A stretch of DNA of 64,000 nt from assembly GCF_013155365.1 (NCBI RefSeq), contig NZ_JABJRA010000012.1, forward strand, positions 96,628 to 160,627, read 5' to 3'. The DNA comes from Nocardioides sp. zg-DK7169. Lineage in GTDB: Bacteria > Actinomycetota > Actinomycetes > Propionibacteriales > Nocardioidaceae. Made by a program: the position numbers and the translations under genes. The notes below the pieces were generated by a model. The model was given only the letters and a program-made list of their open reading frames with translations, did not search any database and was not told where the DNA came from. This document shows positions 27,207-34,509 of the stretch, one piece after another. Positions within the stretch are counted from its first letter, which is position 1. Every line of letters begins with the position of its first letter.

Positions 27207-27361
27207 GCGCGGCGGCGCCGGTCCGTGCCGCCGTGCCGGGTGACGCACGCCCCCTCGTCTCGCGCGTAACCAACCCGCGCACCGCCTCGTTGAGCCCGGC
27301 GTCGGACCCGGCGCACCCGCCGGTCCCGGCGTGGCACGAGACGACAGGACAGAGACGATGA
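27203..27361 (+). CDS. Possible 52-residue small protein between sigma and partner genes
   Basis: An ORF of 53 codons starts at the ATG in the sigma-factor stop (ATGA at 27203-27206). It ends at the TGA in the next gene's start (ATGA at 27358-27361), so it would be translationally coupled at both ends. The product begins MSAAAPVRAAVPGDARP and ends HETTGQRR; it is Ala/Pro-rich without clear domain or helix. It could equally be chance in a GC-rich leader. I list it because both junctions are typical of real operonic genes in this window. Confidence 0.3.
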   Translation: MSAAAPVRAAVPGDARPLVSRVTNPRTASLSPASDPAHPPVPAWHETTGQRR

Positions 27362-28620
27362 GCCCGGTGTTCGCAGCTCGGCGGCGCGCGGAGGAGTTCG
27401 ACGCGCTGGTGCAGCGCGGCCCGGACCCGGCCCGGCGCGCCCCCGAGGACGCGCGGTACGCCGAGCTGCTCGAGCTCGCCGGCGCGCTGCGCGCCGTACC
27501 CGCGCCGACGCCCCGCCCGGAGTTCTCCGCCTCGCTGCGCGAGCGGCTGTTGGCCGAGGCCGTCACCGAGCTCGCCGCCACCGACGACGCCAGGCCCAGC
27601 GTGGAGGAGCGGCTGACGGTCCCGGCGCGGCGTACCGCACGCGAGCGCCGCATCGCCATCGCCGTCGGCGGCTTCGCCGTCGTGGGTGCCACCACCTCGA
27701 TGGCGGTCGCCTCGCAGTCCGCACTGCCCGGCGACATGCTCTACCCGATCAAGCGGGCCATCGAGAACGCGCACTCCGGCGTCAGCGTCGGCGACCGCCA
27801 GAAGGGCTCCACCCTCCTCGGCAACGCCTCGGCCCGGCTGCGCGAGGCCGAGCAGCTGGCCCGCGAGGATCCCGAGCGCCAGGACGACGAGGCGATCCGC
27901 GACACCCTGGGCGACTTCGGGCGACAGGCGGAGGAGGCCTCGACGCTGCTGCTCGGCGAGTACACCCGCAACGGGGACCGGGGCGCCGCGGACGCCCTGC
28001 AGTCCTTCCTCACCACGAGCCACGCCTCGCTCGAGGGTCTCTCGGACCGAGTCTCCGAGGACTCCCGCGACGCGCTGGTCGGCGCCGGCAACGTCCTGAT
28101 CGGCATCGACCTGAAGCTCCAGCAGGTCTGCCCGGACTGTCCCGAGACCCTCTCCCAGATCCCGCAGTGGCTGATCACCCAGGCCTCGTCGTCCGCCGGC
28201 GGGACCCGCCCGCCCGAGGACGCCGCGCCTCCCCCCGGAGACGGCGCGGGCACGGCGAGCGACGGCAGGGGCCGCGGTCCCCGTGGCGGACAGGGCCTGG
28301 ACGATGTGCCGTTCTCACCGGTGCTGCCCACCGACGTCCCCGGCGGCCTGCCCGGCACCGCCCCTTCCCCGGAGCCGACCCCGGGTGCGGGCGACGGCAG
28401 CGGCGGCAGCGGCGGCAGCGGCGGCAAGGGCTCCGGCAAGGGCTCCGGCAAGGACCGCGAGAAGGGTCCGGTGGGCAACCTGATCGAGGGCCTGACCGGC
28501 GGCGAGGACAACCCCGTCCCGATCGTCCCCGAGCTGCTGGCCGGCGTCGGCGAGCTGCTCGACGCGGTGACCTCCCCGCTGCTCGGCGGCCTCACCGGGC
28601 AGGACCGCAACGGCCAGTGA
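27358..28620 (+). CDS. DUF5667-like protein, probable anti-sigma partner (RsbN-like)
   Basis: A 420-residue protein. The N-terminal part starts FAARRRAEEFDALVQRG. A probable membrane helix at about residues 100-120 (RIAIAVGGFAVVGATTSMAVA) precedes the motif LPGDMLYPIKRAIENA, typical of DUF5667. A helical region with SASARLREAEQLA-like repeats and a CPDCPE pair follows. The last 150 residues are Gly/Pro/Ser/Lys-rich and extracytoplasmic in this topology. In Streptomyces the gene beside bldN encodes the anti-sigma factor RsbN; position and topology suggest the same here, which is inference. ATG 27358 was preferred to the GTG-containing upstream extension. Confidence 0.75.
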   Translation: MSPVFAARRRAEEFDALVQRGPDPARRAPEDARYAELLELAGALRAVPAPTPRPEFSASLRERLLAEAVTELAATDDARPSVEERLTVPARRTARERRIAIAVGGFAVVGATTSMAVASQSALPGDMLYPIKRAIENAHSGVSVGDRQKGSTLLGNASARLREAEQLAREDPERQDDEAIRDTLGDFGRQAEEASTLLLGEYTRNGDRGAADALQSFLTTSHASLEGLSDRVSEDSRDALVGAGNVLIGIDLKLQQVCPDCPETLSQIPQWLITQASSSAGGTRPPEDAAPPPGDGAGTASDGRGRGPRGGQGLDDVPFSPVLPTDVPGGLPGTAPSPEPTPGAGDGSGGSGGSGGKGSGKGSGKDREKGPVGNLIEGLTGGEDNPVPIVPELLAGVGELLDAVTSPLLGGLTGQDRNGQ

Positions 28621-28630
28621 CGCCGCGGCG

Positions 28631-29674
28631 TCAGCCGAAGACCGAGTCCCGCTCCATCAGCAGCGAGTAGAGCGTCTGCTGGATCGACTCGCGCACCTGG
28701 TCGGTGACGTTGAAGACCAGCATCGGGTCCTCGCTCGCGCCCGGCTCGAAGTCGTCGGTGCGGATCGGCTCGCCGAACTCCAGCAGCCACTTCGAGGGCA
28801 GCGGAACCAGCCCGAGCGGGCCGAGCCAGGGGAACAGCGGGGTGATCGGCACGTACGGCAGCCCGAGCAGCCGGGCCAGCGAGGGCAGGTTGCCGACCAG
28901 CGGGTAGATCTCCTCCGCGCCCACCACGGAGAGCGGCACGATCGGCACGCCGGTGCGCAGCGCCGCGGCGACGAAGCCGCCCCGGCCGAAGCGCTGGAGC
29001 TTGTAGCGCTCCGAGAACGGCTTCCCGATGCCCTTGAAGCCCTCCGGCCAGACCCCGACCAGCTCGCCGCCGCGCAGCATCCGCTCGGCGTCCTCGTTGC
29101 AGGCCAGGGTGGCGCCGCTCTTGCGGGCGAGGGTGCTGACGATCGGGAGCCGGAAGACCAGGTCGGCCCCGAGCGGGCGCAGGAACCGGCCGGTGTGGTC
29201 GTGCACCGAGACCATGGTCATCAGCCCGTCGACCGGGATCGTGCCCGAGTGGTTGGAGACCACCAGCGCTCCACCGTCCGCGGGGATGTTCTCCGCGCCG
29301 CGGACCTCGATGCGGAACCACTTCTGCGCGATCGGACGCAGCGCAGCCATGAAGAACCGCTCGGTGACCTCCTGGTCGAAGCCGTACTCGTCCACGACGT
29401 ACTCACCGGTGACTCGGCGGCGCAGGAAGGCCAGGAAGCGGGCCAGCTGCGGCTCCCACTGGTCGCCGAAGACCTCCTGGGCGGCGACCTGGAACGCGGC
29501 GAGCCACTCCCCGACCGGGATCCCGTCGAGCGGGCCGCGGTCCGCGGTCCGCACCGGCGGGCGTGCGGCGCCGGCCGCGGGCTCCGCGACGTGGCCCGGC
29601 GCCGGCTGGGGCCCGGTGCCGCGCGCCGCGGGACGGCCGCCCGGGCCGATCGGGATGATCTCGGCGTCACCCAT
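28631..29674 (-). CDS. Lysophospholipid acyltransferase family protein
   Basis: A 347-residue PlsC-like acyltransferase, probably membrane-associated, that would transfer an acyl chain to a glycerolipid or similar acceptor. The acyltransferase block is VVSNHSGTIPVDG; the His-to-Asp spacing is wider than the usual HX4D, a variant I know from actinobacterial members. The GVWPEGFKGIGKPF block and VPIVPLSVVG follow. The first 65 residues are a Pro/Ala/Gly-rich linker. ATG 29674 overlaps the epimerase stop by 8 nt and has GGAGG 8 nt upstream; a GTG at 29683 is an alternative. Confidence 0.85.
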   Translation of the reverse strand: MGDAEIIPIGPGGRPAARGTGPQPAPGHVAEPAAGAARPPVRTADRGPLDGIPVGEWLAAFQVAAQEVFGDQWEPQLARFLAFLRRRVTGEYVVDEYGFDQEVTERFFMAALRPIAQKWFRIEVRGAENIPADGGALVVSNHSGTIPVDGLMTMVSVHDHTGRFLRPLGADLVFRLPIVSTLARKSGATLACNEDAERMLRGGELVGVWPEGFKGIGKPFSERYKLQRFGRGGFVAAALRTGVPIVPLSVVGAEEIYPLVGNLPSLARLLGLPYVPITPLFPWLGPLGLVPLPSKWLLEFGEPIRTDDFEPGASEDPMLVFNVTDQVRESIQQTLYSLLMERDSVFG

Positions 29675-30692
29675 GGGTCGCACCTCCGGCGAGCTGGCGC
29701 TCCGCGGCGAGCAGGGCCCGCTCGAGCCGGGCCGCGGGCGTGGGCAGCGAGGCGGCGAAGTCCGCGAACGCCTCGTGGGTCGTGCGTGCCGGGGTGAACC
29801 CCAGCACCTCGCGCATCCGGGTCGTGTCGACCCCGCGCCCGTAGGTGAGGAACCCGAGCTGCTCGGGCGAGAAGTCGGCCAGGCCGGCCGAGCGCAGCGT
29901 GGTGCCGAGGTTGCCGACCGCGAGGCCGGGCAGCGGCAGCCAGGGGCGGCGCAGGCGGCGTATCGCCTGGGAGAGCATCAAGATGTCGGGGCCGGCGACG
30001 TTGAACGTGCCGGCGACGTCGGTGAGCACGGCGTGGCGCAGGACGGCGTACAGGTCCTCCTCGTGGAGGAACTGCATCCGCGCGTCGTGCCCGATCACGG
30101 TCGGGATCACCGGCAGCCGGAAGTAGGAGCTGATCGGGCTGCGCACGTGCGGTCCGATGACGTTGGCGGCGCGCAGGAGCGTGACGCGGACGTCGGAGCG
30201 CCGGCGGCCGAAGCCGCGGACGTAGCTCTCGATCTCTGCGACGTCCTTGCCGTAGCCCGAGCGCGGCGCTCGCCGAGGACCCATGTCCTCGGTGAACATC
30301 GCCGGGTCGCGGCTGCTGGCGCCGTACACGGTCGTCGTCGACTTCACCACGAGCGAGCGCAGGCTCGGCGCCTTCTGGCACGCAGCGAGCAGCTGCATCG
30401 TGCCGATGACGTTGAGCTCCTTCATCGTCCCTCGCCCGCCGGCGGAGCCGGGGGTGGAGATGATGCTCATGTGGACGACGGTGTCGACATCCTCCTTGGC
30501 GATCACCTTGGCGATCACGGGAGTGCGGATGTCGGCCCGCACGAACGAGACGTCGCCGATGTCGCCGCGAGGCGGCACGACATCGACTCCGATGACCCGC
30601 TCCACGGAGGGGTCGGCGGCGAGGGAACGCGCGAACGTCCGCCCGAGGTCACGGGAGACCCCGGTGACGAGGACGACGTTCCCGGTGCTCAT
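29667..30692 (-). CDS. NAD-dependent epimerase/dehydratase family protein
   Basis: A 341-residue extended short-chain dehydrogenase. The Rossmann loop is VLVTGVSRDLGRTFA (residues 7-21), with VDTVVHMSIIS near 70 and KSTTTVYGAS near 118. The active-site tyrosine region, SGYGKDVAEIE, is not a clean YxxxK. The rest includes FHEEDLYAV-type substrate-domain sequence and NVAGPDILMLSQ. Probably a nucleotide-sugar or lipid-related redox enzyme; substrate unknown. It precedes the acyltransferase gene in a two-gene operon. Confidence 0.85.
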   Translation of the reverse strand: MSTGNVVLVTGVSRDLGRTFARSLAADPSVERVIGVDVVPPRGDIGDVSFVRADIRTPVIAKVIAKEDVDTVVHMSIISTPGSAGGRGTMKELNVIGTMQLLAACQKAPSLRSLVVKSTTTVYGASSRDPAMFTEDMGPRRAPRSGYGKDVAEIESYVRGFGRRRSDVRVTLLRAANVIGPHVRSPISSYFRLPVIPTVIGHDARMQFLHEEDLYAVLRHAVLTDVAGTFNVAGPDILMLSQAIRRLRRPWLPLPGLAVGNLGTTLRSAGLADFSPEQLGFLTYGRGVDTTRMREVLGFTPARTTHEAFADFAASLPTPAARLERALLAAERQLAGGATHG

Positions 30693-30715
30693 GCCGACCG
30701 TCCCCCGGGAGGGGG

Positions 30716-30817
30716 CTACTTGCCGAGCTTGCGGCGCTGGACGCGCGTCTTCTTCAGCAGCTTGCGGTGCTTCTTCTTGGCCATGCGCTTGCGCCGCTTC
30801 TTGATGACAGAACCCAC
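30716..30817 (-). CDS. Small ribosomal subunit protein bS22 (AURKAIP1/COX24 domain)
   Basis: A 33-residue, extremely basic protein starting [19 protein letters not shown] and ending RVQRRKLGK. This is the actinobacterial 30S protein bS22, known from mycobacterial ribosome structures, and matches the AURKAIP1/COX24 family. The start at 30817 has AAAGGT 7 nt upstream. It stands alone between the epimerase and the BldC-like gene. Confidence 0.93.
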   Translation of the reverse strand: MGSVIKKRRKRMAKKKHRKLLKKTRVQRRKLGK

Positions 30818-30970
30818 GGGATACCTTTCAACAGCTGATCAGGTACTTCGAGCACTGTGCTCGCAGAACCGGGTCAGCCTAACGGCCGACCGGTGGAGGT
30901 CAGAATCCCGGGCCACGCAGTGGTCGCTCCAGGACGGCGCCCGGCGGGCACCCGGAGGGGGTCGCGGACC

Positions 30971-31177
30971 TCAGCCCGCGTCGTAGAAGCTGCGCCGGAT
31001 GTACTCGTCCGCGTCCTCCTCGCGCACCCGGAACGAGCGGCCGACACGCACCGCCGGGAGGTCCCCGTTGTGCACCAAGCGGTAGACCGTCATCTTCGAG
31101 ACCCGCATCATCGCTGCGACCTCGGCCACGGTCAGGAACTTCGCCTCGGAGATGTCCCCCCGGGAGTTGGCTGCCAT
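30971..31177 (-). CDS. BldC-like helix-turn-helix regulator
   Basis: A 68-residue DNA-binding protein with a MerR-like winged helix: FLTVAEVAAMMRVSKMTVYRL, then VHNGDLPAVRVGRSFRVRE and a short tail DADEYIRRSFYDAG. It matches the BldC family, in which short proteins bind cooperatively to direct repeats and control development in Streptomyces. Proximity to the BldN-like sigma factor, bS22 and proC suggests correspondence with the BldC paralogue of that neighbourhood (bdtA, from memory) rather than bldC itself. About 200 nt between it and acuC hold its promoter; no gene is visible there. Confidence 0.92.
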   Translation of the reverse strand: MAANSRGDISEAKFLTVAEVAAMMRVSKMTVYRLVHNGDLPAVRVGRSFRVREEDADEYIRRSFYDAG

Positions 31178-31374
31178 CGAGCACCGTTCTTTCTCTGCGG
31201 CGCGCCACCGGCTTCCCCACCGGTGCTGACACGGCCACGTAAGCGTGAGGATAGGGGCAGATGTGACTCGTGGGGAAGAGCTGAAGTCAAAGATGGGACG
31301 CCTGACCGGCGTGTCGGCTTGCGCGCCACCTTCTCGAGCCACCCTACGCCGGATGTGAAGGCCGACCGAGGGCC

Positions 31375-32556
31375 TCAGGGCATGGGGTCGAGGCCGTGCA
31401 GAGGGAACGCCTCCAGGCGGGTCGCGTGGATCGCCCGGTCCAGCCAGGTGTCGGGGTCGTAACCCTGGCTCCAGTCGCGGTAGGACGGCGTACGCCCGTC
31501 GGTCATGCGGTACGGCGCGGAGAGGTCGAGCGCCTCGCGGACGTGCTCGCGCCACTCGTCGGAGGTCTGGCGCTCCGGGTCGACCGGGTTCCCGGCGACG
31601 ATCGAGAGCAGGTGGGTCCAGGCGCGGGGCACCACGTCGACGACGGCGTAGCCCCCGCCGCCGGTCGCGACCCAGCGCCCGCCGGCGACCTCGTGGGCGA
31701 GGTCGTGCAGCGCCAGGTAGGCGGCGCGCTGGCCGTCGATGCTCAGCATCATGTGCGCGAGCGGGTCGTCGGCGTGGGAGTCGCAGCCGTGCTGGGTCAC
31801 CAGCACCTCCGGCTCGAAGGCACGCACCAGCGGCGGGACCACCGCGTGGAAGGCGCGCAGCCAGCCGGCGTCGGAGGTCCCGGGCGGCAGCGCGACGTTG
31901 ACCGCGCTCCCCTGCGCCTCCGGCCCGCCGAGGTCCTGAGGGAAGCCGGTCCCGGGGAACAGCATCTGTCCGGTCTCGTGCAGGGAGATGGTGAGCACGC
32001 GGGGGTCGTCCCAGAAGATCCGCTCCACGCCGTCGCCGTGGTGCACGTCGACGTCGACGTAGGCGACCCGCTCGGCCCCGGCGTCGAGCAACGAGCGGAT
32101 CCCGACGGCGATGTCGTTGTAGATGCAGAACCCGCTGGCCCGGTCCGGCATCGCGTGGTGCAGGCCGCCGGCGATGTTGACCGAGTGCAGGGACTCCCCG
32201 CTCCACACCTGGCGGAACGCCTCGAGGCTCGCGCCGACGACGTGGGCGGAGGCCTGGTGCATGTGGCGGAAGATCGGGTTGTCCTCGGTGCCGACGCCGC
32301 GCAGCTCGTCGGGGTCGGCGGTCGTGCCGGCCTTCATCACCGCCTCGATCAGGCGGGGGTCGTGGACGGTGACCAGCTGGTCCTCGGTCGCCACGCTCGC
32401 CGGCACCAGCTTCACGCCGTCGAGCACCCCGAGGTCGCGGGCGAGCCGCATGGTGAGGTCGACGCGCAGCGGCGACATCGGGTGATGCGGCCCGAAGTCG
32501 TAGCCGGTCAGGACCGGGTCGTACACGACCGTCGCCGGCCCCTCACACGTGGACAT
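31375..32556 (-). CDS. acuC: AcuC-like class I deacetylase
   Basis: A 393-residue arginase/deacetylase-fold enzyme of the histone-deacetylase superfamily; the named AcuC removes acetyl groups from acetyl-CoA synthetase. The zinc and charge-relay motifs are seen: NIAGGLHHAMPDRASGFCIYND, YVDVDVHHGDGVERIFW (Zn Asp and His), VLVTQHGCDSHADDPLAHM and the GGGGYAVVDVVPRAW end. The N-terminal YDFGPHHPMSPLRV block is diagnostic of AcuC-like members. TAGCGT on the minus strand (32569-32564) lies 7 nt before the ATG. No acuA or acsA is nearby, so the substrate is inferred from family only. Confidence 0.9.
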   Translation of the reverse strand: MSTCEGPATVVYDPVLTGYDFGPHHPMSPLRVDLTMRLARDLGVLDGVKLVPASVATEDQLVTVHDPRLIEAVMKAGTTADPDELRGVGTEDNPIFRHMHQASAHVVGASLEAFRQVWSGESLHSVNIAGGLHHAMPDRASGFCIYNDIAVGIRSLLDAGAERVAYVDVDVHHGDGVERIFWDDPRVLTISLHETGQMLFPGTGFPQDLGGPEAQGSAVNVALPPGTSDAGWLRAFHAVVPPLVRAFEPEVLVTQHGCDSHADDPLAHMMLSIDGQRAAYLALHDLAHEVAGGRWVATGGGGYAVVDVVPRAWTHLLSIVAGNPVDPERQTSDEWREHVREALDLSAPYRMTDGRTPSYRDWSQGYDPDTWLDRAIHATRLEAFPLHGLDPMP

Positions 32557-32616
32557 GGCGCGGACGCTACCTGCTGGGGCCCAGCGCCGCTCAGCCCGCC
32601 GTGCTCAGCACCACAC

Positions 32617-32692
32617 GCGCCGACTCGGCGCACCACGAGCGCCGACTCGGCGCACCACTAGCGCCGACTCGCCGCACCACGAGCGCCGACTC
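32617..32692. repeat. 22-bp tandem repeat of a hairpin unit
   Basis: Units start at 32617, 32639, 32661 and 32683 (the last is partial). Each begins with a 15-nt near-palindrome GCGCCGACTCGGCGC (first two copies; the third and fourth diverge after GCGCCGACTC), followed by ACCACKA. The array lies between the proC stop (32720) and the acuC -10, so each hairpin is on the downstream side of proC. Spacer-free, too short and with no cas genes, so not a CRISPR. Confidence 0.8.
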
Positions 32693-32719
32693 GCGGGGAG
32701 CCGGGAGGGAGAGGGAGGG

Positions 32720-33523
32720 TCAGTCGCCGGCGGCGAGGGCGCGGGAGCGGTCGCGGGCGGCCTCCATGGCGGCGAGGAAGGCCGCGCGGACGCTGTGCAC
32801 CTCCAGCTCGCGCAGGGCGGCGGCGGTGGTGCCGGCCGGGGAGGTGACCTGCTCACGGAGGACGGCGGGGTGGGTGCCGGTCTCGCGCAGCATCTTCCCG
32901 GAGCCCACCACCGTCTGGATCGCCAGCCGGGTCGCGGTCGCCCGCGGCAGCCCGAGGTGGACGCCGGCCTCGATCATCGACTCCACGACGAAGAATACGT
33001 ACGCCGGGCCGGAGCCGGAGATCGCGGTGACGGCGTCCTGCTGCTTCTCCGGGATCCGCAGCACCTCGCCGACCGAGGACATCAGGCTCTCGGCCTCGAG
33101 GAGCTGGTCCTCGGTGCAGTGCGAGCCGGGCGAGACGGCCGACATGCCCTCGTCGACCAGCGCGGGGGTGTTCGGCATGACCCGGACGACCGCGACGCCC
33201 GCGGGCACCCGCTCCTCGATGAACGCGGTCGTGATGCCCGCGGCCAGCGAGACCAGCAGCTGGCCCGCGCGCAGGTCGGGGGCGATCTCGTCGAGCACGG
33301 CGCCCATGTCCTGCGGCTTCACCACGAGGGCGACGGTGTCGGCGCCGCGGACCGCCTCGCGGTTGCCCACCACCGAGACGCCGTAGCGCTCCTCGAGCTC
33401 GCGGGCCCGCTCCTCGCGCTTCTCGCCCACGAGGAGCTGGTCGACGCGCCGTCCGGCACGGACGAGGCCCGACAGCAGGGTCTCCCCCATGACGCCGGCA
33501 CCGAGGATCGCGGTCTGGGACAT
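32720..33523 (-). CDS. proC: Pyrroline-5-carboxylate reductase
   Basis: Last step of proline synthesis, reducing P5C with NAD(P)H; 267 residues. The Rossmann start is TAILGAGVMGETLLSGLVRAG. The conserved VRVMPNTPALVDEGM block is near residue 112. The family signature near 160-185 contains AISGSGPAYVFFVVESM, followed by LPRATATRLAIQTVVGSG and VTSPAGTTAAALRELE. ATG 33523 was chosen since upstream sequence is non-conserved. It follows the proline dehydrogenase gene by 40 nt. Confidence 0.96.
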   Translation of the reverse strand: MSQTAILGAGVMGETLLSGLVRAGRRVDQLLVGEKREERARELEERYGVSVVGNREAVRGADTVALVVKPQDMGAVLDEIAPDLRAGQLLVSLAAGITTAFIEERVPAGVAVVRVMPNTPALVDEGMSAVSPGSHCTEDQLLEAESLMSSVGEVLRIPEKQQDAVTAISGSGPAYVFFVVESMIEAGVHLGLPRATATRLAIQTVVGSGKMLRETGTHPAVLREQVTSPAGTTAAALRELEVHSVRAAFLAAMEAARDRSRALAAGD

Positions 33524-33563
33524 GACGATTCCACTCTTTCCCGGGGCCTCCCGGCCACGCGGC

Positions 33564-34496
33564 TCAGCGCTTGGAGACCAGGGAGGTGATGAACAACGAC
33601 AGGTTGCGCGGCCGCTCGGCCATCCTCCGCACGAGGTAGGCGTACCACTGCGCGCCGTAGGGAACGTACACCCGCACGCTCTCGCCCGCCTCGGCCAGGC
33701 GGCGCTGCGCCTCCGGGCGCACGCCGTACAGCATCTGGAACTCATAGCTGTCCTGCGAGCGGCTGTGGCGCCCGGCCAGCGCCAGGGCGACCTCGATCAG
33801 CCGCGGGTCGTGGGTGGCCACCATCGGGTGGCCCTGGCCGGCCATCAGGGTCTTCAGGCACCGCACGAACGCGCGGTCCACCTCGTGGGGGTCGGTCCAG
33901 GCCAGGGACTCCGGCGCGGCGTAGGCGCCCTTGCACAGCCGCACCCGGGAGCCCTCGTGGGCCAGCGCACGGCAGTCGTCCTCGGTGCGGTGCAGCTGGG
34001 CCTGGAGCACCGCGCCGGTCTCGGGGAAGTCCTTGCGCAGCTCGCGCAGCACCGACAGCGTCGCGTCGGTGGTGGTGTGGTCCTCCATGTCGACGGTGAT
34101 CGTGGTGCCGGCGTTGCGCGCCGCGCGACAGATGGTGCGGGCGTTCTCCAGGGCGAGGGCCGGGCCGTCGGGCAGCGCCAGCCCGATCGCGGAGAGCTTG
34201 ACCGACACCTCGGTGCTGCGGCTCAGCCCGCGCCCGGGCAGTCGCCCGAGCAGGTCGAGGTACGCCGCCACGTTGGCGTCGGCGCGGGCGAGGTCACGCG
34301 TGTCCTCGCCGAGGTGGTCCAGGCTGGTGCCCAGCCCCTGCCCCGCGAGCTCCTCGGCCACGGCCAGGGCGTCCTCGGTCCCGGTGCCGGCGACGTAGCC
34401 CGCGACCATGCGGGCGGTCACCGGCAGCCGGGTCACGAGGTCCTGGAGTCGGTCGCTGCGCGACAGCAGCAGGATCGGCTGGCGGAGCAGTGACAT
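33564..34496 (-). CDS. Proline dehydrogenase
   Basis: FAD-dependent oxidation of proline to P5C, feeding electrons to the membrane quinone pool; 310 residues, the short monofunctional form. The beta/alpha-barrel motifs are seen: EVSVKLSAIG, DMEDHTTTD, RLCKGAY (FAD/proline region) and the C-terminal YGAQWYAYLVRRMAERPRN, where the two arginines bind the proline carboxylate. TAATCT on the minus strand (34509-34504) is 7 nt before the ATG and includes the permease stop codon TAA. P5C dehydrogenase is not in the window. It is directly followed by proC, which catalyses the reverse-direction reaction. Confidence 0.94.
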   Translation of the reverse strand: MSLLRQPILLLSRSDRLQDLVTRLPVTARMVAGYVAGTGTEDALAVAEELAGQGLGTSLDHLGEDTRDLARADANVAAYLDLLGRLPGRGLSRSTEVSVKLSAIGLALPDGPALALENARTICRAARNAGTTITVDMEDHTTTDATLSVLRELRKDFPETGAVLQAQLHRTEDDCRALAHEGSRVRLCKGAYAAPESLAWTDPHEVDRAFVRCLKTLMAGQGHPMVATHDPRLIEVALALAGRHSRSQDSYEFQMLYGVRPEAQRRLAEAGESVRVYVPYGAQWYAYLVRRMAERPRNLSLFITSLVSKR

Positions 34497-34503
34497 GTGA
34501 GCG

Positions 34504-34509
34504 AGATTA
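34504..34509 (-). promoter_or_regulatory. -10 TAATCT built on the permease stop codon
   Basis: The TAA stop of the cytosine permease (34509-34507) forms the first three bases of TAATCT. The proline dehydrogenase ATG follows after 7 nt. This gives the gene an internal leaderless promoter in addition to any read-through. Confidence 0.5.

Noticed and set aside
32617..32692. Tandem repeats as a CRISPR array
   Set aside because: Units are contiguous without spacers, the period is 22 bp, and no cas gene is in the window.
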